Shown piece by piece: positions 13,801 through 28,009 of a DNA stretch of 64,000 nt. The position numbers and the translations under genes are program-made. Every line of letters begins with the position of its first letter. Position 1 is the stretch's first letter. A model generated the notes under the pieces. The model saw only the letters and a list, made by a program, of their open reading frames with translations, made no database searches and was not told the DNA's origin. This DNA comes from Trichobilharzia regenti (lineage: Eukaryota; Platyhelminthes; Trematoda; Strigeidida; Schistosomatidae): NCBI GenBank assembly GCA_944472135.2, contig OX235268.1, positions 12,902,589-12,966,588 on the forward strand. The letters run 5' to 3'.

Positions 13801-16800
13801 ACGATTGAACCATTCGCGCCTTCGACTCGCCCACCAATGGCGACCAAGGCCAATGAAATAACGTTCAATATTCACTTCCATTGACAAGGACTGCTGTTTA
13901 TCAATCGGGTACCTAGGGTTCACCACTTATCGATTAGTCATCTATAAAAATATTCATCCACTTATTCCTTGTAAAATACATTTATCATTGTCTTCTTTGT
14001 TATTCTGAATGTGATTCTTGACGTGTTCTTTGATATTTGATGTCACTTTAGTAAAGGATTGTAAGTCTGCATATCATCTTTTGACTGAGAATTTACGTTT
14101 TGCTCAGAAATATCTCAGATTCGTAAATAGCATTATTTAATATGATAACGAGTATCTTTGGATGTAATTGATTCAAAAATGACGCGGAATGAATTTATTT
14201 TAACACCAGTGATCAATATGTTTTCATCGTGAGTTGTATTCCCCTTCATTCTCTTAATTTTTCAAATGAGATTATTAACTGGTCTTAAAAATACACTTTA
14301 TCATTCAAGTTAAGGAATGTAAGTGAATCTGAAAGTTTTCGAACTTGAATTTCTCCGTTCACGCCGTATTTTCTCATGCATTAATTGACATCCTCAACGG
14401 TTTCTTTCCTCTTAATTCAGCTTATTGAATGAAGTTTTACAATATCATGTTTGATAGTGAAGTCAGGTCGAAATCCTTTATAACAATTGACTACGCTTTC
14501 CATGTTTCATATTATCAATAGTACTCTGTCTTACTTTTAGTAAAGGAGCCAACGTCATCGAGTGAGTGAAGAGTCAGATTGTTTCACTGATACGTCTAGT
14601 TTCAATTTTCACGCTTACATTATTCAGAGAAACCAAACAACAACTCCAATATTTTCACTTGTGCACCGCGATTTCTTTTTAAAAAAGTGCTAATATTGAA
14701 AGGAAATCAAAATTAGATGAAGGCATGACACGTGATACCTAGTCAAATAATCAGGAGCCTGTAAGACGAGGTTTGGAAATGGTAAGAAACACTCGCCGTG
14801 CTAAAAAAAACGGTGAATTGATGGCTCTGAGAGAGGATGAAGCACAACTCCTGAAGTCAATCTCCAGCTTTTTTTCTTTACAAGAGCAGAAGTTGTGTAT
14901 CCGATTTAGACAATGAGCCAATGTATCTAACTGTAAATGGACGAAGTTCGTTTTTTACGTCATAACGTAATGAAGACCTAAATATTCTCAAAGCACCCTG
15001 TGACAGTTACTTACGTCAGTTGAGAACATGCTGAAATTATGCACGTCAAGGAGGAAATTCCATCCTTGATGAGCAAAGTATGATGTTGTGGAGTAGTTAT
15101 AGATCATTTTCACCAATTCTTAAAGCCAAAGAGAAGAAAATTTGAGGAAATTTAGGTTTCATACAAAGCTACATCCAAGTTTACTTCACTTCTCATATTC
15201 CATCACCATGTAGAGGGATTTGTGGAATAACCCACACTAAAATCGAGATGGTCAGAGATTTTATTTGATAAGCAGCGAACTGGACAGAAATTTCACAAAT
15301 GCATTCGAATTCACTAATTTTCAATTTCGAATAGATAAGAGAACATTTGATAAAGTCTAGAGTAGCGTCTCACAATGAATAACACAGTTTCACTTGGTGC
15401 GAATTACTGTGCTGTGTAATTTATTACCAATACTACTATAGTTCAGATGCAGTTGATACAGAAGACAGGGTGAGAAGGGTAACGGTTATTTAGTTGAATC
15501 CATGAATAATTGAAAAAGCCCAGAAATCAACAAGCTTACTGATGCGACACTAGTGATCAGATATCAAAAAAGTGGACCAATGAACGAATATTTTGAGTTA
15601 AAAGCTGCATCTGAATAAGAGCAGTATACAAAAGTGAGTGTGGTAAGAACCACGCTTTCTAATACAGTAGGAAGAATGTGACTGGTAATTAAATTTTATG
15701 AAGCCAAAGGTGCAGAGATAACGAACTTATTTATCTGAAACAGTATGTCTTAGAAGAGCCTCGCTCTCGCATTGACTAGGTTTACATGCTCATCATTAGA
15801 CGTAAAAACAAAGAACGCACACTTTTGTCCGTCATCTTTTGATGGTCACATTATGGAAGTTCCGAACTCTCATTCTGATTACATTTATTGAGGATGTATA
15901 AAATCATCGCTAAATTTATGTGTATGGGTTATATTCAAATGGAATACCAACAAGTGATAGACACAATCTGGACATGATTGAGATACATTTTGAGATTCAT
16001 TTGTAGTAAGCGTAGAATAAATCTGAAGTAAACAGAATAAAAAGCAAACATGAGTAAGAAGGGGAATTCTAAACGTTTCATTGGTTTCCTGGGTACTGCA
16101 AATAATTCGCAAGTGATGCTGCTTCGAATAATCCCTCATGTGATCTTGGTTAGATAAACACCGTCTCTTCATTAGTAATGAAACTCTGACTTTCAGGTGA
16201 CACCTGTGAATGTTTAGGGTCACAAATCAATTTCTGTAATCAGTGTGTATTCGACAGCTTCAGACGCTGGACTTCTTCTTGCTGGCTGCTTCTTTTCTTT
16301 CTATCACATTTTCGGTATTCTCCTCCTAGTATATTACAATTATTTAATATAAATTGTGGATTGCATCGCGGAGAAATTTCTGAATACTTCGTGGTTGAGG
16401 TCATATCAGATTAAAATTACCTAATGTAAACGGGTGAAATTCAGATAGTATTGATAAAGATGGATAATTGAATCACTGGTAGTATACTGCAATAAATAAA
16501 TACTCCATCAGTGTTTCAACGCGCTTCGAGATCTTTAGCATATAAAAATCACTGAGCATCACTGTTATCACGAATTTCTAATCGCTAACTAGGCGTTTTG
16601 TCTGTTTATTAAATAAACCACAGGTACCAAATGGAATAACTGAGTCTATGATACTGAATTACACTTCTTCTCCCTTCGATGACATTAATTACCAAAGGAA
16701 TTGTAGACAGTCACCTTCTTAATTTCACTGGATTTTACGTTTGAAAACTGACGGAACCGCCCGACACCTGGCAATTTTTTATTTGACTAATCTGAGCCAG

Positions 16801-19800
16801 TTCAGTCATCGTCTGCTGATATCATTATATTACTTTTATCATCGTGGAATAGCAAATCTAAAAACAAATACAAAAGATAAATTTTAGCTAATGAATGTAT
16901 AAGCATAGATCGGAAATCAGAACAGATGTCTGCATTCCAACAAGCATATGCCAACATAATGAGCATTTCGTGTTGAAACTGCTTCATATCGTTAATTAAA
17001 TACTCATTCTTCGCTGCCCCTTTGAGAAATACAGAAAGAGAAATCTTGGAAAAGAAATGATATAGTAGGCATTCGCACTTTCCGTACAAAACAAAATTTT
17101 CTTTACATATTCGCATCAAATCTAATCATTTCAAAATTGCAGGTATCATTACACTACCGAATGCGGCAAGTAAGTTCGACATAGAAATATGTCTAATTTA
17201 CTTAAGCCATGAAATCAGTCTCACTAAACAATAACACTTAGTAAAATTGAATACGACCACAATATCATAGCTAATAATATGTAGATAATTGTTGCACATC
17301 ATAGTATTACAAGATTCCAAATTCATTCCTAATGGTGTATAGCAGAAGTAAATAACACTACACAGTGCATGATATCGGTTCATTGTGTCATACATTCACT
17401 GAGTAAATAATTCTACAATCGCATCTTAGATGTGTTTTATAAGCCTAACACATGAAGTGAGGTAAAGTAACCTCAAGTTAATGTCAAACAAAAAGTATCC
17501 AAACAACCAAAAAAACGTTCTCATGCATGTTTTGTATCACGTATTATTGACAAGTATTGCACAGGGAAATAATACTACGAAAATGCATAGTTTGAAATCT
17601 CAGATAAAATGTTGCGATTCCAGTGTTAAAGTAATGTTTTCTAGATATCCCTACTTTTATTGGAATAACTGATACAACTGAGTGTTCACGTTTCCTCTAG
17701 AATGAATTAGTTCCCCCAAATACTCATATTTACGCTCAATTTTAAGTAGCATATGCCGTCCCGTATGAATTTCTATGCTGTGAAATCGAATGATAAATGT
17801 TCTAGGGTTAAGACCTATTTATATAAAGAATCAATGAGGACTAAGAGAAGAATCATCAGGCAGAACCAGAAGCCTATACAGAAAACTATATGCTCGCACT
17901 AGCAAGTACACAAACTCAACATTAGGCGTGATAACTATAACATATTAAATAGTCATTAGAAAAACTGGATCTCGTCTTTCCAACTAGTATCATTTACAGG
18001 TACAACGTCTACTTTCTTTCTTTTCCTTTTATCTTTTTTTTCTGTTCCGTGCTGCTTTGTTTCTTTCTTCCTTACAAACGCTACATAAAACATTCTTCTT
18101 TGATCTTTCGCACTCTGTATATCTTGACCTTTTTTTACCACTTACGCCAGTAAATATGCTAGCATTCACTTTTCTGACACAATCAAACACTCTGTTCAAT
18201 TTTGGCTTTGCTACGGACATACCAAGATGGTGTTGTCAAAACTAACCGGGATTACCCTAATGTACCTAATGTTATAGTACTAACTGGATGCAATATTTTG
18301 GTAAAGTGCTGAGAATTCCATTCTGTATCACAAGTACTGTTTTGGATTAAAGTAAAATATTATTATTGAATCTGTGATCATGGTTTTTATTGACTGAACT
18401 GAATGTATCTGTCAAATAGTATTCTTTTGTCTAATAAACACTCATAAACTTATAATCTGCTCAGTAATAGTTTCGTTATTTCTAGAAATAGCTTGCCGTA
18501 ATGACCAGTGAATCAAATAATACGGTAGGTTGTTTCGTCACACATAATGAAAGATTTGGGTTGTGCACACTAAACATTTACATGACTAAGTGAATGTCTT
18601 TGAGTGATTCACAATTTAGGTTAACTATGTTAGTTATACCGGTCACATTCCTGCATCATCGTGTAAAATAAAACAAGAGAGAAAACTGTTCGATGCTGTG
18701 TGGCATTCTACATCAGATTCTGAATAATGTTTTTGCCAAGTTTCGTGACATCTTCATCAATGTCTTCGACACATATTCGATAAAATGCCAGCAATCAAAT
18801 ATCTAAACAGAAAGTTTTCTGTATGCATTTCTCCCCAACGACATGAACACATATCCATGAATAATACGGCTTCTATTTTGACAGACTTTTCATTATTGCC
18901 TTTTTGTATCACAAATAACGTTTATCAGCCACAGATTGATGATTAAGAGTCTAGGTAGATAATTGGTGACTTAATTATAAAGAGAGAAATCGGGGACAAC
19001 AGTTCACTGAAGGATAATTTAAGTTACTGTAATGCAAAATGAATAACGAGTAACGTAAGTGTATTTACAACGTGAAATTCACACATTCATTTCTGTATTA
19101 CTATAGTTACAACTATTTGCATTTATTCTTCGAAATATTTTCATTTGTATTTCAGGTCACAGAAAGGACGCTTTCTTACAATAAAATTACCATTACCTTT
19201 TCCACAAATTTAAATGATAATTCATCTACACTGACATTTTCTTGTTCATTAAATGTGTGAATCTTGCGTTTCCAGCTCATACTAGAATTCTTGACAAAAT
19301 TTCTCTCTATAAATTTTCATTTTGTTTGTGTTATTTGTGTCATCATGAAATAAATGCGAGTCATTTTAACATACAAATGTGCAATTTTTATCATAGAATA
19401 GGGTGTCCAATGAATCTCACTCAATAAAGCTGATTGTTCTTGTGAAATCAAATGTTAATTAATTACTTTACCTCAGATGAAAAGACACTCAGCAATGTGA
19501 AAGTAATCTCACTGATAAATTAGTTTTCGCAGAAGTTTTTTTTACTAAGTTAATAACTGAAACTGAAATAATCGCGGTGATTGATGGCTCAGGGTTGAAC
19601 GAAAAAATCGCACTGAACTCAGTGGAAACGTACAGAATTCTAATTCATTTAGTAGGAACATAAACGATCATACTCTTAATTGCTGCTCTAGACTTAATGT
19701 TGATGTTGCTTTCTACCGTGGAAAATTCTAATGAAATTATGAATCTGAGTCACTTTCGATTCATAGTTTATAACTTGATGTACGTTGCAACCTTGAGTGT

Positions 19801-21300
19801 GGCGTAAGACCATTATTTTATCTGTGAGGTCTATAGCTTACTTATTGGGGTTTATTCTGTTAAGTCAACTCTAAGTTGATTCACATGTTTAGTTAGATAC
19901 CAGTGATAACAATCAGTAATGCTTACTTGTCAGAAAAAGTGACCTACACATGAAATGGCCGTTTCTCTAACTTGAATCCAAAGACATTACTCCAGCTCAT
20001 CTGAGAGCGCTGTATCACTTGGAGCCGCCTGAATCCTGGCAGGTCAAAATGTATATTTGATGTGAACTGCCAAATGATTCGCAAATTGTGGTCTAAATAC
20101 ATCAGAAGTATTTCATGAAAAGTGAAAGTGCAAAGTCAGGAGTGGATATTCATGAAGACGATGTCACCAGTATTCTGGTAGAATAATTCGTTCATAATAT
20201 TTCACTTAAATAAGTGAACTGAAAATTTTCATTCTGAGCTCCACTGTGTAACAACATTGCACGCACCTCTATTTTCAATTTACAAGACTGGAATAAATTA
20301 GACTACCGTCACTAAGTTGATCGTCATTCTCATTCTTGTCATTTAAGTTGTAATCAATTTGTTAGGAGTTAAATTCATGACAAATAGTCTAGGTTAGTAT
20401 AACGAGTACCGCACTTGAAAAGATCCAGCAGATACTGATGACGAGGAGCTGACAAACTCAGGTGCTTCATTGTGTGCTCTAATCTACAGGATAAACTGGT
20501 GATTTCATGAATTCTCCAATTCAAAAGTGTTTTTGGGAAAGTGGGATTATCAATAACAATGCATATTGGTGATAAACGGCAAAAAACGCCAACAAATTCT
20601 CAAATGAACACCAGAGACCTGAAAATAGAATTCAGTGCAGAAGTGTGGTTTGAACCCACTGTCGTTTCCTTTCAGAAACTGGTAATAGGTTTTGTCGATT
20701 TCAGTTACTTATGGGACACTTTGTTTATAACAAATAATGACTGAAATTCAACCATGAGATGTTGAAAAATAACCAGTCATGTACACAATCTATATTTTAG
20801 ACTAAAATCTAAGACATCCGGAAGGTTCAGAAAGTTTCAACATAAAATTCTGTCCCAGAAATGTAAAATGAGCTTGTAGCTTGATGCAATATTTGATTAT
20901 AATCAGTTTTAAAAAAAAGATCAAAATAACATAATGAGGTAATCCGTCAAATATTCAGTCTAAAAGCATCTCCAGTACGAAATCAGTACTGAGAAATTGG
21001 ATTAGTTGACAAATTATCATTACCTGAGAACAAAATTTGAAGCATTCTCGAAACTGAAGCAAAAACATACAGATATAACAAAAGAAAGTTCTTTTAGACA
21101 GTTCAAGCCTGAGAAGTCACTTCATGCTAGAATCTTGACATTCTTCAATAAAAAATTATATTTCAAGTCGCTATACATCACACTGCCGATACAACCAGAC
21201 AAAAATAAAAAAATATGGAAACAAAACCTGACTTACAGGTCTAGAGAAAACATTATTCAACAGAAAAATAGTTGAAAGGTTCAAAACATTCCGATGAAAT
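10880..21300. other. Long AT-rich stretch without recognisable genes
   Basis: Open frames are all under about 115 codons and scattered on both strands without conserved motifs. A slightly GC-richer patch at 13800-13925 and a basic, Lys/Cys-containing minus-strand frame at 18029-18220 stand out but are not identifiable. 18255-18420 is weakly similar to 61920-62090 and so is part of a dispersed repeat. I see no tRNA, rRNA or LTR structure. Confidence 0.4.
18255..18420. repeat. Dispersed repeat, partner of 61920-62090
   Basis: AAGTACTGTTTTGGATTAAAG here matches CAGTACTGTTTTGGAATAAAG near 62000. Weaker similarity extends on both sides: a TGCTGAGAATTCC / TGCTCAGAAATCC block before it and a TGAATGTATCTGTCAA / TGTATGCATCTG block after it. 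The family is unknown. Confidence 0.4.
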
Positions 21301-21315
21301 TGAAAATATCCTGAC

Positions 21316-21336
21316 CATATATATATATATATATAT
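21316..21336. repeat. (AT)n microsatellite
   Basis: A short uninterrupted AT dinucleotide run of about ten units. Confidence 0.85.
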
Positions 21337-21423
21337 CAAACTTCCTGGAAAAGGTTGATTACTGAGTAACTGCTAACCTGGATAGTGTAATTAGAAGACG
21401 TGGATTATCTGAAAACTGTGATC

Positions 21424-21465
21424 TATTTTCGCTATACATTTCGAACAATCTGATCACACTTTTTC
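21424..21465 (-). repeat. Short match to the PLE-A 3' tail
   Basis: On the minus strand this reads GTGTGATCAGATTGTTCGAA, almost the same as GTGTGGTCAGATTGTTCGAA at 29845-29864, downstream of the PLE-A coding remains. It may be the 3' tail of another, truncated copy; no coding remains are visible beside it. Confidence 0.4.
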
Positions 21466-23340
21466 CTTTTGAAGTGGATACATATGAAAAACTTAGGAGC
21501 AATTAAATTAAACAAAGTGACAGAAACGATCTAAGAATAAATAACTCAGCGTTTGCCAATCCAACCAGATAAAGATTATCAAGATAGGTTAATAGTAACA
21601 ATAAACTGTTTTTGAGCCCACACACAAGAGGAACCTTAGGCTCATGAATAACTGTGTCCTCAGCATTAAATGCTCGTAGCATTTTCCTGGTCGAACGTAA
21701 AAGCGCTTAATGTCATACTGTGGATTACTACCCCACTTTAATTTTCCGTAAAATTATTAGTTAAAGGTGCTTTAATATTTTCAGTTTGAAGGCGATATTA
21801 TTTGATGTAGAAAGCTGAAAAGAAATCATCAAATTCTTCTATGCGAAATAACCTTCGGATAGCTAAAACGACTCATCTTTTCAATTTCAGAAGAGTCATT
21901 TACTGGTGACAGTTCTTGGAAATAGAACTAAGTGAATTTGATATTGTGTAAAACCTATTTCAATTGATCTGGGTTAGAATCTTTGTCTTACAGAGTATCG
22001 ATTTCAGCCGACGTGGAATGTTTTCAACAAGACAATGCAAGATTATCGAGTTTACTGAATACACTCTTTTTCTGTTGTACATGGAAACGGTTATTTTACA
22101 ATGGGTTAACTTCAGATGGATGAAGAAACATTCCATACAATTTTAGAAAGTTAACCTCAATGTTTCATCAAGATAGAAAAGAAACAAAAATCTAAAAACG
22201 TAAAATGAAATCAGTGAAGTTACCAGAAGTGACAATTAAGCATCAGTCGATGAAGCATTTACCGTGGAAATCCAGTAATATTGATTTTATTATGCTAGAA
22301 GTAGCTTATCGTTCATTCCTCATGATACATTATACAGAATAAATTTGAGTGAACTTTAAGTGTGAAATTTGTAAGTAATAGCATCCATTGTTAAATTTGT
22401 TTATCTCTGTGGCGAAATTTGTCACTGTCAGTCAGTCAAACCGTGTACTTTTTGTTTCCACTGCAAAGATGATATGTTTACTCGTGTATGAAATAAGAGT
22501 TACGTTCCAGTCAAATTATTAGTCTTCATTCATCAGAATTAAATCAATGAATTACAGTTACTTTATGAGCATTTGATTTCACTTCTGACAACCTTGCTTT
22601 GAAAATGTAGACATTATTGCACGTATTCTGCTAATTTGATATACAATATGCTACATATGTCACGAGAAATCACCCTTAGAATTAACAGAAGCCCGGGAGT
22701 AATAATCTGTCACATTTGTTGAGCCACGGAATGGCGCTTTTCGATTTGTAGAATGCATTATTGGATAGGGCACAGATCAGGCACCATGTGAAGGGAATCA
22801 ATCTGATTTCGTTCTATCTGAATTTTCAATACTTGTTTCAAACAAGAGAAAATTATTCAAAAATGAGAATTTGGTATTTTGTTGATTGTTTCAATTTCGA
22901 TCACTGACTAATATTAATTGAAGGCGTTTTTGGTTTATTGGCAGCGTATTCCCATGGCCTCAACAGAAGGTTCTGGGAATGAGTTGAGCTCTTCGGTCAT
23001 TCAAGGACTTGGACGAATTTAAGTGTTACTTGATTTCTCGCCTGTGTTGTATTAAAATTAATACAGGCCACTCACTCTGCAATAGGCTTCTAAAGTTGGT
23101 AAATACTCGCACCTAAAATATTTTCTTCACGACAGACACTAAGGCTCTTCAGTTGTTATTGTGGGAGTCGTAGAAAGGGAGTTGGAAGTAAATTTTTTGG
23201 TGCGTTACGCATATTTAAATTGGTGATATAAAGAAATTCCGGGAGATGACTACCAATCGAGCTTCATTACTGTGAGAAATCCTCCCTGAATTGTCGAATG
23301 TTATGCAAAAACTAACAAAATTTGTATTGAAGTATTTGAA

Positions 23341-23640
23341 AGACGTGACAATTTGGGTGCAGCAGGTCGGGCGTGAGTACAAATACTCGCCAAAGACATT
23401 GGCTAGCAGTCGCACCATGTTGTGTATTGGCAGAAGCTAGAATTCATAGGCTGTTGGATCGGTCACCAGTGTCTTAGTGTTCTACGAGCTTGCTTTATAA
23501 CCAGCCGGTCCTTGATTCGAACCCAGGTGCGTTAGTGCTGATGAAGAGTTTCAATCTAAATAGAAACATGTGTCCATTACTCCCAGGTTTTCTAATATTT
23601 ATTTAACCGATCTCACCTAACGATGAAATCCTGTAAGCTA
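23341..23640 (+). repeat. Family A tRNA-like/hammerhead repeat, degenerate copy
   Basis: Matches the unit at 34647-35039 in order: a GGTGCAGC-GGTCGGG block near 23357, a GACATTGGCTAGC-GTCGC block near 23394, a TTGGCAGAAG block, a tRNA-like segment with B-box GATTCGAACCC near 23517, then a hammerhead-like segment (23535-23580) and the CTCCCAGGTTTTC tail. The hammerhead is decayed: the first core base reads A, not C, and stem II is largely lost, so this copy should be inactive. Confidence 0.65.
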
Positions 23641-26600
23641 ATTTAATTTCTTTGGAACTCTGAACAATATGAAATAATATAAACTGGGTAATGTCCTCAA
23701 CCTATGCAATATTACCTGAGGTTTCAGAAATCAGTAGATGAAGAAATTTCAGATGAACGCTCCTGAGAATTATATAAAAAGGAGGAACCATTTCATATTA
23801 CTACTGATTCCCTAAATATTTTGGTTCAAATCTAAACCCCTATGTAGTGCACATTCCTGTCCTTGAATTTGCCTCTTTCAGTGATAATACAAATTTTGTT
23901 CTGTTACAGGATTTCATCAAGATCATCATGAGCATACATCCTAGCTCTTTTAATCACATACAAAAATAACATCAAATGCGAGAGTCTGACGCATTACGTT
24001 CACAGTATCATTTTAGGTTTCAGTTAATTTGATTTTTCCAAGAAATTAGATTTCATTAGAATTTTCGCCTTTTTAATGTGGTATAATTTGAATCCACACA
24101 ATAATTAAGAGCAGTAGTATTCAGCATACATCTGATCGCTCATGCAGCGGCATATTCTACGTTTGTACCCATATAGAGAACCTCAATTAATGTGACTGCA
24201 GGAGCTTGAATTTCCCAACGAGTTTGAAATCCTTCTCAGAAACATGATTTTTCACAAAGATGAGAAATGATCATTATTTCGAGTGAAATTAAATTTCCAC
24301 TGGGATTCTGGGGCTTAATGTCATTCAGAAGTGTTCTCACCGTCTGTCATTTAGGGTATATAGGTTTAATTGCATCTTTTGCGTATTTTAGGTGGTTTCC
24401 CGGGGTATGTAGTAGCTGCATACTGTATGGCCTCAATTCCCAGTTCATCCAGTCACTGCTCCGACTAGTCCTTCACTAGACTTTAGCCCATCAACTTACA
24501 GGCTACTGTCAACAAATACTCCCTACCTTATATTCTTTGAAAAAAAATTTATAAAACTTTCATTCCAAGTCACTTCAGAATATTCTCAGGTTTACTTCGT
24601 GACGTTTTCCCCAGCAGTGTTACTTAGTGCTCTCACTACTCCATGACGGCTACAGAGGATATGTCCTTCGTGTTTAAGCTCATAGTTTTCAGGTTCGCCT
24701 AATTTCAGCTTTTCCGAAGTATCAGACTGTAAGGAATTCACACTGCACATCCGCTTCTCATCTCAATTTCTGGTCCATTTGGCTGCCTTTTTAAATTTAT
24801 GAAAGTGAAATAAATCCTACCTGATCTTTTTCTCCAAATAATCTCGACAGTGTTAAACATTATAAATAACCCATATTAAAGGATCATTGAACATTGGGTG
24901 GTGCCTGGCTATTACGTTGTAAAGATTTATTGAGGCGTTCTTCTCAAATGACTGAACGATCCATTCTGCCACGAAGCACAGTGACTCAACTTTAATAGAC
25001 TCAACTATTTTTAAACATTTATTAACGTCCTTGATGATCAATCTGTATTCACGAACATTTTCAAACTTTTTTTCCGTTTATGGTCTAGCCTATTTCGAAG
25101 AGACGATTAAGTTGAAAGTCGAAGCCTGTTTTTAGAATTGTAGTAAGATTTCGACCAAATATTATTATTATATTTTTATTGCAATTTCCTTGAACGTGTT
25201 AGTGAGGCAAACTTTGAAATATTTTGACTGTTTACGAAATATTTTCTGAATAAAAAGCAGTCGATAATACTGTTTATTCCAGCTCACTTACAATAAAACT
25301 AGAAAATTTGTATATGATATTCTCTTCGAAATGTATGTCTCATCTCCTCACTTTTAGAAGATTTGTGCATTAGTGGCAAATCTAAGAAATACATAAGAGT
25401 AAATATGAGACTGTTTGAGACCCTTCTTATCTAATTTAAGTAAGAATCTTTATCTTACAGCGTATTGATGTCAGCCGTAGCATTACATTAAGTTACTGGT
25501 TTTGCTGCATACAAGCTTTTATTTGATTCATAATAAAGCAGTGACGACGTCTTCAGACATAAAAGTACTCCAGAGAGCTTCACAAAGTTGTCTCTCAATG
25601 GTAAAACATCTCACATTTGGTGTTTTATACTGTATTAAGTTATGAAACAGAAAAAAATAAAAATAAACGTTAAGAATAAGTATATAAATATAAATATTGA
25701 AATAAACTAAACTGAATTCATGACAGCAGTCAGAAAACTAGACTTTTGTTCAATAGCAGCGATATTGATTATAAAAAACTAGAAGTTGTACATCTAGTGG
25801 ATAGGTAGCACTATATGTTATGCTTGTGGTTTCACAAATACAATACCTTAATACGACTTTAGAATGAATGAATCATGGCACCAATTGCAACGATACCTTA
25901 AATTCTCACTGGAATGACATACAGTATTAAAGGTATAAGGTGAGAATATTTATAAATCAACCCTGAAAGGCAAAAGAGAATTAAAATTTATTAATTTATG
26001 TGCCATTATAGAAGACTAATGTTGCGAACTGCGGAATGTTAAATATTACATGAATGAATATGCTGTTGTTGTCGAAGAAGTCACCCTAGAAATACTAGTG
26101 AAGAAAGAAAAAGTCAGTATCATGGTGAGCCTACAAAAGGTTTTACGGTTCCTACCAATACTGAACCATTAAAAATGGCTAGAACTAACTTTGTCTTAAG
26201 TTTAAAAGGTTCTGGTTAACTATTGGCTGAAGAAGTAGGGTCTGCTAACATTTACCAATAGTTTTTACTTGAGTGAAAAACGTCAATTTTCAAATATTTT
26301 CACAAGTAGCAAACTATTATCTGTAATAATCAGGACCAAGTTCAGGGAACCAATAGGTTCATTCTTCCATAGATCTTATCTGACTTCCTGAGCTATGCAC
26401 AGATCACAAATATCCTAACGATTGTTATTTGTGATCAAATATGTGTTGCTACTTAATAATAATAAATTACGAACGTTTAGCTGTGAATGGTTAATCCTTT
26501 TGAAGGCTGTATTAATCTGCGTTATAAAATCCCATGGAATGATTTACTAGTTTATTGTTTTCACACCTCAATGTGGTTTCGCAGATAGTGCTTTACTTGC

Positions 26601-27200
26601 GTTTTACAAATGTCTTTGTATACAATTAATAAACTATTTCTGTTTTCTAGGCTTACAACACTTCATAATGTCATTTGCTTTTTGTTTAATAAATGGTATG
26701 CTGATAAACTGATATATATATTTTATATCTTGTGCTCATAATACAGAGTCACTAATGTTCCGCTATCCAGTCAGCGATAGGAAGCTTATAAGAATCGAAT
26801 GAAATAACTATGAAAGCAAATCATATTAGCACTTAATGTTTTATACTTGTGAGACAGAATGAACATAATTAGTTGGCTATGATGCGACTTCATTCGCATA
26901 TTATGCCAAATAACCATGGCCAGAAACTGAATACAGGAAAAATGTGATTGCTTATTAGGAAGGTTAGAGCTGAAAATTATTTTCGCTCTCTTTTCATTCA
27001 TTTTTATATCATACTAACATTAACAGTCTTGAGCGCCTTTTAATGTGAATGGAATTCTTGCACACGTTTCAGTTTTACAATCTTCCTATCTTCGTAGCTG
27101 CTTTACTTCATTTAATCTCTTCTGCAGTGGAAATGTCACAAAAGGTTTGGAGTTTCTTCACCCGATTATTCTTTATTTATAAATCCTTTATAGTGAATCC
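23641..27200. other. No gene recognised
   Basis: AT-rich sequence with short open frames only and no motif, RNA gene or repeat that I could tie to another place in the window. Confidence 0.4.
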
Positions 27201-27202
27201 GT

Positions 27203-27365
27203 GGCACAGCTGTAGAATGATTGCTAACTACGCAGACGGTTCAGGTTTTAGTGCCCGGCCGACGTACTCACATTTAGCCAGTAGTAAGACTGGCAAAGAG
27301 GAGAGGTTGGGGATGAGGCTAGCGACCTCACCCCGTAAAAACAAATAAAACTCCTTCTTAAACCT
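27203..27365 (+). repeat. Family B tRNA-like repeat, copy 1
   Basis: Starts GTGGCACAGCTGTAGAATG and shares landmarks with copies at 43981 and 62645: GGCACA-TGGTAG at the head, a decayed B-box region (CGGTTCAGGTTTTAG), then TAGTAAGACTGG, GCTAGCGACCTCACC and CGTAAAAACAAATAAA near the end. The tRNA-like head suggests a SINE-type, Pol III-derived repeat. The family name is unknown to me. Confidence 0.5.
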
Positions 27366-28009
27366 CACAGCTCTATCTTAGAGCCTTGTGTTACATTGGT
27401 AACGTAATGTAATAAAGTAAATAAAAAAATGTAAACCTTACATATTTTGAAATAGTGTTAATCAGCCCTAGAAACTTTCTTTTTCACATCGCTCGATTGT
27501 GATAAATGAATCGTCTGCATACCCTTACGTTACTCCTGGTATATGAATTAAACAAGTCAGTGTCCTCTTTTTAACATTTAAAGAATTACCAAAATTGTAG
27601 ATGCGGGTAATCCCATCGCAACTCCGTTTGTCTTGCAGTGCTGTTTTTCTATAAAGGTTAAAAAAAGTAGATATCAAACAAGATTTACAGCGTTTCCCAT
27701 GTTAAGTTATAGATAAGAAACATTTAGCTACAATTTCTTGATTGTTTTCTGGTTCATATTTAATGGTGTCAAGTTAATCTAGGACGAGAATACTAATTCT
27801 TCAAGGAATTACACTAAACATTGCCGTATTTCCATCCTTCTCCACAGTAATATCCATCACTTTTCAGACCAAACCGCCTACAAAGCGTCTTAATTCAAGA
27901 AGATGGTGGATATAGCTCACCTATTTTTTAAACAACAACCCAAAGTAGAAAAGTATTTCAAATTTTCCAGCCTTTCAAAGCCTTCAAAAATATCTGCGAG
28001 AAAACTCTT

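Noticed and set aside
18029..18220. Basic minus-strand frame with two Cys pairs (YTECERS, LCSVCKEE), reminiscent of a transposase zinc-binding tail
   Set aside because: Too short and the spacing fits no family well; the corresponding region near 62.1 kb does not keep it.
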